A stretch of DNA of 23,979 nt from assembly GCA_001970955.1 (NCBI GenBank), contig MPUH01001108.1, forward strand, positions 1 through 23,979. Direction: 5' to 3'. The translations under genes were made by a program, and so were the position numbers. Source of the DNA: Stentor coeruleus (taxonomy: Eukaryota > Ciliophora > Heterotrichea > Heterotrichida > Stentoridae). Under the pieces are notes generated by a model that was not told where the DNA came from, did not search any database, and saw only the letters and a program-made list of their open reading frames with translations. Below are positions 16,824-23,979 of the stretch, piece after piece; position 1 is the stretch's first letter; each line of letters begins with the position of its first letter.

Positions 16824-19800
16824 ATGGAAGAAGACCAATCTTCAGCGTTGGTGCCAACTATGTCAAAAGAGCAATCAAATAAATTAGATGGAAATTATTT
16901 GATGAAGTCGCCAGAGATGAGCATGCAGATAACTCTTGATGAGATAAAAGAAAGTAATGAAATTAGGTCTGTAAGGATGCTTGGACATGTTCATGAGATA
17001 AGTGCTGTAGAATTTATTGAAGAGAAAGGAGTTCTGATCACTGGATCTGAAGATTCAAGTTTAAGAATTTGGGATATAAAATCAGCAACTGAACTTCACA
17101 CTTTGAAAGGCCATCACAAAAAAGTTACAAATCTAAAATACTCAGAAAATAAAATCTTCAGTAGCAGCAATGATTGCACTATAATCATTTGGAACATTGA
17201 AAACCAAACAATAATCAGAGCTCTTAGGGATCAAAATTTTCCAATCACTCTTATATCTTTGAGTTCTAGTAAAAAAATTTTAGCCAGTTATTCGACAGAG
17301 CAAGAAATCTGCATATATGACTGCAACTCTTTCAGTTCATCAAAGTTTAATATCTCTCATACATCCCAAGTAACAGGTATGCTTTTTTCCCCAAATGAAA
17401 ATTTGCTTATAACTTCTTCACTAGACTCTTTTATAAAATTCTGGAATATTCTTAATAAAACTGAAGAACTTAGTATAAGCATTCACACAAATCCTATAAT
17501 TGGGATTATTCAATATGAAAAATACATCCTAAGTGCTGAAGATAGTATAATAAAATTCTGGAATGTGGAAGAAAAACATGAAGAACTTTCATTATGTAAA
17601 TATTCAAATATTACCGCTATAACTAATTCAAAAGAAACTCTCGTGTTAAATATAGGTAAAAAAATAGTGTTTTGGAATATTAATGATAGAAGAGAAGAGT
17701 TTTATGTAGAAGAAATGGAAACATTATTTGGGGTCTGGATAAGCTCCGAAAGGAAATATATTGTAAGTTGCATTAATGAAGATGCTCTAGTTTGGGAAAT
17801 ATTTGCTAAACAAGAAGAAGCTACTCTTGAAAAGCATAGTGGCCCTGTTAGCTGTCTTGCAATAAACAATGATCAAAGTATGCTTTATAGTGGTTCATGG
17901 GATGGTAGTATATGTGTTTGGGATATAAATAAAAAGATTTGTTTGGAACATATTTTTGAAGCTCATACAAGCGGAATATCATGCTTAACTTTAAGTCATA
18001 ATGGGCATTTTATGGCCACAGGCTCAGCGGATCAAACAGTCAAACTTTGGAATATACAGACAAATTTGCTTATTTACACATTTGATCAATACCAAAAGCC
18101 TTTATCTAGTTTAGATTTCAGCCCTAACTCTGAGTTACTTGCTACAGCATGCAAAAAAGACTCTATTAAAATTTGGAACGTAGAAAATAAATGTAAACAA
18201 TTAGAAATTGATACTGAAAAGCATAGTGTTTATTGTGTGAAGTTTTCTTTTGATGGAAACTTAATTTTTTATACAGTTTTCAATAAACTTGTTATGTGGA
18301 ATATTGAGAATAAATGTGTTTTAAAAGAATTAGTTAGCCATACTGGGCAGATTTTAGCTCTAGCTTTGGGAACTAAGGATATAATAGCATCAGGGTCTAT
18401 GGATATGACTATAAAAATATGGTCTAGCGATAGAAATATAGAAAAAACAACATTTAAAGGTCATACAGATTCAGTAAGTTCATTGCATTTTATAAATGAT
18501 CATACTTTGTTAAGCACATCTTGGGATTGCACAGCAAAAATATGGAACTTGAGAGAAAGAAGACTTGAAATCGACCTTAAATCCCATAAAGACAAAATAT
18601 TTTCAGCGATTTGCACAAAAAATGAAGACACTATTTGCACAGCTTCTGCTGATTGTTCAATAAAAATATGGAAGCTGTTTGGCAGAAGCTCAGAAACTTC
18701 TAGAAAACGAGTTGCTTTGAGTCTAGATGGGAAAATATTATATACATCCAGCCAAAACAGCGAAATTTTTAAACTGAATATTGAAGAAAATAAACAATCA
18801 AGAGTTATGCCAAGTTGTCAAATACATATTGTTCAGGATTTCGTATTTTTAAGACAAGTAAGTTCGGTGCAAGACCCTTATTTTCAAGATTATATCAGTT
18901 ATTTTAATGTGCTTATGGCTATTAAGCATACAAGCTATGAAAGCCTTTCAAGTAAGAACTCATATATTTTGATAAGTAAATTTGGATTTACACAACTACA
19001 TTTTTTAGCTTTTATAGGGAAATCTAATGAAATTGGAAAAATTTTGACAGCAAGCACTAGCATTCGTGCTGATGTATTCGGACATTCAGCCATTTATTAT
19101 TCAATAGTTAAGAAGAATTCAAAATGCACAAAACTATTGCTAGAACACTTAGTTGAAATTTCAAATACTAAGAATTATGATGATATTGTTCCTGATTTTC
19201 AAGCCATAAGAAACGATATCGTCTCAATAATACGCGATTCCCCAAGTTGTATTAATGAATGCTTTGAAGCAATGCTAAAAAGTCCTTTTAATTATGGATT
19301 TGTTGCAGTTCTAAAGGAAAAAATGCCCATAGTGTTTTTTGCTAATAGTGAAATCCCTGATACTAATGACTTTGAAGCAAGTGCTGAAATTAAAAAAAAT
19401 TCAGAAAGATCTCGAAGTAGCGCTTTTGAACTTTTTAGTACTCTTGTTCCATTACCTGATATAGAAGGTTCAGCAATAAGCATCTATTATCTAGAGACAT
19501 TACTAGAATGCCAAAACATTCAAATTTTAAAAACCAGTTTAATCCGCTATTATATTATGAACAAATGGAATAAGCTTATTTGGTATAGTGTCTTGATAGC
19601 TCTACTAAAATTTATCGACCTTCTTTTAGTATTAATCCTACTTATTTATCCTTTTTTTTTCACAATCCCAGTTTATGCAGTTTTATTATTTTTCAACACT
19701 CCTTTGCTGTATTGGGAGTTTAAAAAAATGATATTATTAAAGAAAAGCTATTATAACAATCCTTGGAATTTTGTCGATTTTATTAAAAGCCTTACATTGC

Positions 19801-20644
19801 TAATTTGGATTATAGTAGATTTATCAGGGAAAAACAACATTGAATTTTCTTTCATTATGGCTAGTGTGAATTTTATTAGAGGTCTTACAGCTTTTAAAGT
19901 AGTTGATGGAACGAGGTATTATATCTGGCTTATATTTCGTGCACTTAATGATTTTAAGTACTTCTTGGTTATATTTTTCTATTCAACTTTCTGCTTTGGA
20001 GTGCTGTTTTACATAGCATTTGAAATAAAAGAAGCAAATTTTAATAATTTGTGGATAGAACCATTTAAAATAACATTCTCTGTCTCAAATTATGATGCTA
20101 ATGATTTTGGCGTTAAATACTTGGGGCTGTTCATTGCAAGTATTGTAAATGTTATTATTATGCTAAATGTGCTAATTTCAATACTAGGAGACTCTTATGA
20201 TCAATTTCAGACAGAAAGGCTTATTATTGATATTAAAGCTAGGACAGAACAAGTTTTGGAGATAGAAAAAATGCTTTTTTGGAGGTATTCAATAAATACA
20301 ATNAAAAAATGCTTTTTTGGAGGTATTCAATAAATACAATTAAAAATATGCATATATGTGATGCACATCAAAAGTCTTTAGAATTCGATTCTTGGGAAGG
20401 CAAGCTTGTATACATTGATAAAACATTGAAAAAAATCGACCAAAAACTTGTTGAATCTAGTGAATCTTCATTAGCCCATTTTTCAGAACTTGAAGCAAAA
20501 CTTCAAAATTTAGAAAATTCATTTTCCCGTCGAATTAACTTTATAGAAGATTCAATAAATCAAAAGCAAAAAGTAACTGAAGTGCAGGTTCAACAGATAA
20601 ACAAAAAATTGAATAAAATACTTGATCACCTAGCCATCAAATAA
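16824..20644 (+). CDS. WD40 x14 / ankyrin-like / TRP-like cation channel / coiled coil
   Basis: The frame starts at ATG 16824 and runs to the N at 20303. Removing the duplicated 38 nt there restores the same frame to TAA 20642-20644, for about 1260 residues. Residues 50-622 hold 14 WD40 repeats (for example GSEDSSLRIWDI, GSADQTVKLWNI, GSMDMTIKIWSS), enough for two seven-bladed propellers. Residues 720-790 resemble ankyrin repeats (TQLHFLAFIGK, FGHSAIYYSIVKKN). Residues 915-1130 are hydrophobic membrane segments with TRP/ion_trans features. These are NPWNFVDFIK, a pore-like segment around WIEPFKITFSVSNYDAND, and the last helix MLNVLISILGDSYDQF, close to the TRP S6 motif. The C-terminus is a coiled coil, which would suit subunit assembly. 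A cation channel of plasma or internal membranes is expected. Gate and ligand are unknown, and the WD40 front is unusual. Confidence 0.88.
20266..20340. repeat. 37-bp direct duplication around a single N (assembly gap inside the channel gene)
   Basis: Bases 20266-20302 recur exactly at 20304-20340 with one N at 20303. Copy plus N is 38 nt, which breaks the reading frame. Collapsing the copies rejoins the frame and gives a continuous coiled-coil C-terminus. This is the same joining artefact as at 10284. Confidence 0.92.
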
Positions 20645-20683
20645 GAATTATTTAGCTTACATAATCATTTACTCATCCTAAAC

Positions 20684-22765
20684 CTAATTATTAGTCTTGT
20701 TCTTTTTAATGCCTTTTAAGAATTGAGAGCTAAATGGTGGACTAATATTTTTGCGTATGAGCTCTTCCCAATTAATACCTTCAAAAAATGCATGCGCTTT
20801 AATCTGCTGTATATTAGGCCTTATTGTTGGATCTTTGTTCATAGAACTGCTAATAAGATTCTGAGCATTATCATCAAATCCTGGAGGGAATTTCAAACTG
20901 TTCTGCGTAATCTTTGCATATAAATCATTAATATCCTCACTATAAAATGGAGTCTCTCCTGTAAGAAATTGATAAAGATTAATCCCTAAGCAATAAATAT
21001 CAATAGCTTCCCAGACTCCTTTTTGCGCAATCATTTCTGGGGCTAGATATGCAGGGGAACCACAAAATGACATGGCTTTATTTTCTTCTGTAACATTTTC
21101 TTTAGCCAAACCGAAGTCAGCAAGTCTTAAATGTCCAGCATCATCTATAAGAAGATTATGTGGCTTAAGGTCTCTATATACAATATCTAAAGAATGTAAG
21201 TATTCAATAGCTAAAACAATTTCTGCTATGTAAAATTTTGCTTGTTGAATACTCAGATGATGAACATAACTTAATAGCATAGAAAAGTCTCCTAAAGCAC
21301 AATACTCAAGAACCATAAATAAATGTGTTTCTGATTGAAAAGCCCAGAATAAAGGAAGGATAAAAGGATGCCTGATACTTTTTAGAATTTTGCATTCAGC
21401 AATTGCGTATTTTATCTGTTTTTTCTGTCTGAGATAAGCAATATTCAAACTTTTAAGCGCATAAATGCTTTCAGTACCTTTCTTTTGAACCTTGAATACT
21501 TTTCCATAATTTCCAAAACCTATTTCTTCTATAATATCAAAGCAATGCAAATGTATACTTTGTTCTGGGATCTCAGGAGGACTAGGCTGGGACTTATTTT
21601 TTTCTTTCAGCCCTGGCTGTCTGAAATATTTTATTGCATGCAAGATTCGGTTAGTCCACTCTTCAGTCATATCTTGAAAAGCTGTATAATATTTCAGTCT
21701 AATATCAGGGGCTGTTATAAGGAAAAAATATTTATCATCATAAATTTCATTCGAAACTTTGACACCTAAGATACTATCAAAAGGTATTGAATATTTTGGT
21801 GGATACTCATTGACATAATCATTTCTGCATTTATAATGATAAAAGTTACCTTTTTCAACATCAATAAAAAGGAAAACATATTTTTCTGTATAAGCTGAGC
21901 CTTCTGTGAACCAAACTTCACCACTAAACCCAAGGGGCTTTTCAACTTCTTCCACTGAATACTTTTTTAATAACTGCTCACCAATGTGCTTTGGAATTTC
22001 TTCAGCTATTTCTATATTTCCAGCAAGTTCTAGAGCTGTTTGTCCTGATGGGTCTTCTAAAGTTACGTCAATATTACTTTGTAATAAGAGTTTGACAATT
22101 TCTGTATGTCCATTTTGTGAAGCTAAATGAAGCCCAGTACCTCTTTCTGAAGTCATTTTATTTATTTCTATACCTGGATGAGCTAGTAAAATTTTTACAC
22201 AGTCCAAATTTCCTTGATAGCTACTGATTTGTAATGGAGTCCAATGATCTTCTGTTACTGAATTTGGGTCTGCAGCTAAGTCGATGAGCTCTTTTACCAT
22301 GTTCGAATGATTATTATAAGATGCATAGTGAATACAGCACCATTTCCCGTTGTAAGCTGTGTTTAATAGGCTTTTAAGATCTTCGACTTCTAAAGATGCT
22401 TGTTTGTATTTCTCGTAGTCTTGAAGGATATCATAAAATGCGTCTATATCTCCATCTTGTGATGCTGTCACTAATTTACTGATCCATGGGGATAATTCAC
22501 TTTGGGTTCTTCGATGAGGAATTCGAGGTTTATTAAGATGTCTTTTTTTGAGAAAAATTACTGAAGTCTGAGAAATATTGAACTCAACTAGAGTCTGGTT
22601 TGACTTCAAGTCCATTTTGTGAGTTGCAGTCCTAAGAGTTAAAATCTGATCTGATGGAGAGATTGAGAGCTTAGAAGATATTGCTTCTTGTAAGTCTTGG
22701 ATCTTACTATCATTTGCCAGGTCGAATTCTAAGGATTCTTCGTCGTAAAATATATGGACTTTCAT
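20684..22765 (-). CDS. Protein kinase with ubiquitin-like, ankyrin and PH domains (AGC-like catalytic domain)
   Basis: The product is 693 residues from the ATG at 22765 to TAG at 20684. Residues 1-76 look like a ubiquitin-type beta-grasp fold (MKVHIFYDEESLEFDL, DQILTLRTATHKMDL). Residues 95-255 contain ankyrin repeats (WTPLQISSYQGNLDCVKILL, GTGLHLASQNGHTEIVKLLL). Residues 275-390 look like a PH domain (FSGEVWFTEG to a final helix EEWTNRILHAIKYF). The kinase domain spans about 405-670, with glycine loop IGFGNYGKVF, YALK, YRDLKPHN, DFGLAKE and SFCGSPAYLAPE, ending HAFFEGINWEEL. CGSPAYLAPE and the FFxxINWEEL end are typical of AGC kinases. All catalytic residues are present. PH plus AGC kinase recalls Akt-like lipid-responsive signalling, but the N-terminal half differs. 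The stop lies 39 bp from the convergent channel gene. Confidence 0.92.
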   Translation of the reverse strand: MKVHIFYDEESLEFDLANDSKIQDLQEAISSKLSISPSDQILTLRTATHKMDLKSNQTLVEFNISQTSVIFLKKRHLNKPRIPHRRTQSELSPWISKLVTASQDGDIDAFYDILQDYEKYKQASLEVEDLKSLLNTAYNGKWCCIHYASYNNHSNMVKELIDLAADPNSVTEDHWTPLQISSYQGNLDCVKILLAHPGIEINKMTSERGTGLHLASQNGHTEIVKLLLQSNIDVTLEDPSGQTALELAGNIEIAEEIPKHIGEQLLKKYSVEEVEKPLGFSGEVWFTEGSAYTEKYVFLFIDVEKGNFYHYKCRNDYVNEYPPKYSIPFDSILGVKVSNEIYDDKYFFLITAPDIRLKYYTAFQDMTEEWTNRILHAIKYFRQPGLKEKNKSQPSPPEIPEQSIHLHCFDIIEEIGFGNYGKVFKVQKKGTESIYALKSLNIAYLRQKKQIKYAIAECKILKSIRHPFILPLFWAFQSETHLFMVLEYCALGDFSMLLSYVHHLSIQQAKFYIAEIVLAIEYLHSLDIVYRDLKPHNLLIDDAGHLRLADFGLAKENVTEENKAMSFCGSPAYLAPEMIAQKGVWEAIDIYCLGINLYQFLTGETPFYSEDINDLYAKITQNSLKFPPGFDDNAQNLISSSMNKDPTIRPNIQQIKAHAFFEGINWEELIRKNISPPFSSQFLKGIKKNKTNN

Positions 22766-23138
22766 ATTATTACCTTGATTAATTTAATGATTAGGCTATA
22801 AATGTGGACTATAAAGAGATAGAAATTTAAATTTTTGCAGCATGAAAAAAGAAAATAGCTGAATAATGAATTTGGAAAAGAGGAATAAGGTATTGATAAT
22901 TTAGACTTTTTTATGGTGATAAGAATAGATTAAAATTTTGATTTTAGGTTATTAAATTGATAGTTTTTGATGGAATTAATGTTATGAATAAAGTTTTTCA
23001 ATCTGGAGTAGCTTTAAAATAAATAATTAATAATTTAGATAATAGATATCTTAATTTCCTATAATTTTTAGAAACATAATTAATCAATTATTAATTAAAT
23101 GGAATTTTTTTTTTACTATTGAATTTAAGATATCTTAG
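22766..23138. other. 5' flank of the minus-strand kinase and edge of a retroelement fragment
   Basis: AT-rich and without a supported gene. It contains the presumed promoter of the kinase gene on the minus strand and a T-run at about 23106-23114. TAG 23136 closes the frame of the reverse transcriptase fragment. The left end of that element is not marked by any visible repeat. Confidence 0.4.
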
Positions 23139-23979
23139 TGCGCATTATTAGTTATTATATGGGCAATTGAAAAGAGCCCTTATGGAATAAAAATATCAAA
23201 CAACAGGAAAGTAGGAATCTTACTTTATGCAGACGATATAGTCTTGGTTGCGGACTCTGAAAAAGAATTACAAGCCTTAAGCAAAATAGTTGAGAATTGG
23301 CTTACAGACTATAAACTCAACCTCAACTATTCTAAATCAGAAGTATTTATATATGGAACTAATCATAAACCACAAATAATAATTAATAAAAACCAACTTA
23401 AAGAAACTGACTCCTACAAATACCTTGGATACATTTCAAGTAAAAGAAAAATTGGATACATTTCAAGTAAAAGAAAAAATAGTAAGAAGCATATAATCGA
23501 TAGAGAAACAAAAATGAAAGGAGTCCTAGGCTTCTTTTTAAACATAGTAAGCACACTGAAAGGAATCCCAACCCAAAAGAAAAAAATCATAGCAAAAACA
23601 TGCATAGAAACAGTTGGATTATATGGAGTAAAAATAATAGAGAATATAGAAATAATACAAAGAAAATTTATTAGATCCTTACTAAAAGCTAATCAAAATC
23701 TTGCAAATAAAATAATCATTTTTGAACTAGGCATGACTTCAGTAAGAAGTCTAATGGATCTAAGATTGCTAAAATTTAGACAAAGAACGCATCAAGAAAA
23801 AGATACATTAAATGAAGCAATGCATATAGAAAACAAAACTAGAAACCTCCCATAGGAAAAAAGATGTAAAGAAATCATGTCCAAATACAAAATTGAAGAT
23901 TATAAAGAGATTAATAATAGCAACGAATGGTTAAAAGTATCTGTTAAAAAAATAAAAGAGACAAATATAGAACGACAAA
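23139..23979 (+). mobile_element. Non-LTR retrotransposon reverse transcriptase, 5'-truncated and interrupted
   Basis: The frame is open from 23139 to TAG 23853, then continues open in the same frame to the window edge (about 41 more codons, including CKEIMSKYKIEDYKEINN). LYADDIVLVADS (23223-23258) is the catalytic F/YxDD motif of LINE-type reverse transcriptase. It is preceded by the family's GIKI...KVGILL strand and followed by LNLNYSKSEVFIYG and YKYLGYISS, the usual thumb-proximal segments. Near the end, IIQRKFIRSLLKAN and FELGMTSVRSLMDLRLLKF match the LINE C-terminal region. Endonuclease, fingers and most of the palm are missing, and no ATG precedes the motif, so this is a 5'-truncated copy. 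The in-frame TAG and an internal 27-bp duplication make it probably inactive. The element runs off the right edge. Confidence 0.85.
23426..23479 (+). repeat. Perfect 27-bp tandem duplication within the reverse transcriptase
   Basis: The 27-nt unit TTGGATACATTTCAAGTAAA plus AGAAAAA occurs twice in succession, at 23426-23452 and 23453-23479. It keeps the frame and repeats nine residues of the thumb region (GYISSKRKI). It may be a true slippage duplication or an overlap artefact like those at the two N positions. Confidence 0.85.

Noticed and set aside
21485..22130. Plus-strand ORFs of 74-94 codons opposite the kinase gene
   Set aside because: They lie entirely within the strongly supported minus-strand kinase and show no domain features.
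602..22765. TGA decoded as Trp, as in Blepharisma
   Set aside because: The intact genes contain many Trp codons, all TGG, including the WD repeats. The frames are complete without any TGA, so the standard code suffices.

Overview
The window looks like macronuclear-type DNA of a heterotrich ciliate close to Stentor, although this is an inference. It is very AT-rich. It carries long intronless reading frames that use the standard code, with Trp always TGG and Gln always CAA or CAG. The genes are of the kinds expanded in free-living ciliates: protein kinases, a WD40-channel fusion, a large GB1-type GTPase with a long coiled coil, and a secreted aspartic protease. All seven intact CDS ends are TAA or TAG; none is TGA. 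Two single-N gaps (10284 and 20303) are flanked by perfect direct copies of 67 and 37 nt, so they look like unmerged contig-end overlaps rather than biology.

Layout. 1-601 is AT-rich with no convincing gene. 602-2700 holds a two-part HExxH (zincin-like) family locus, broken by a GC-richer, hairpin-forming stretch at about 1709-1836. 3421-4618 is a fossil or recoded gene of unknown family, legible only through many in-frame TAA/TAG codons. 5035-6138 is a casein-kinase-1-like kinase with an altered catalytic loop. 6533-7245 is a fossil of an M1 aminopeptidase N-terminal region. It is directly followed by a piggyBac-like transposase fossil (7246-7760) and more decayed coding sequence to about 8215. 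8549-9652 is an intact pepsin/cathepsin D-type protease with a signal peptide. 10027-10925 (minus) is another decayed gene spanning an assembly gap. 11096-16000 encodes a 1634-residue GB1 GTPase/coiled-coil protein, followed by three tandem hairpin repeats (16026-16176). 16824-20644 encodes a WD40 x14 / ankyrin-like / TRP-like channel / coiled-coil protein, split in this assembly by the second gap. 20684-22765 (minus) is a kinase with ubiquitin-like, ankyrin and PH regions. The right end (23139-23979) is a truncated non-LTR retrotransposon reverse transcriptase with an in-frame stop and a 27-bp internal duplication.

The intact genes are monocistronic and share no evident pathway. Two kinases, a GTPase and a channel suggest signalling and membrane functions. 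The gaps between them are rich in gene and transposon fossils, so the window alternates live genes with genomic debris. The best candidates for something new are the TAA/TAG-rich fossil at 3421-4618, the structured insert at 1709-1836, the tandem hairpins after the GTPase gene, and the two unusual domain fusions.
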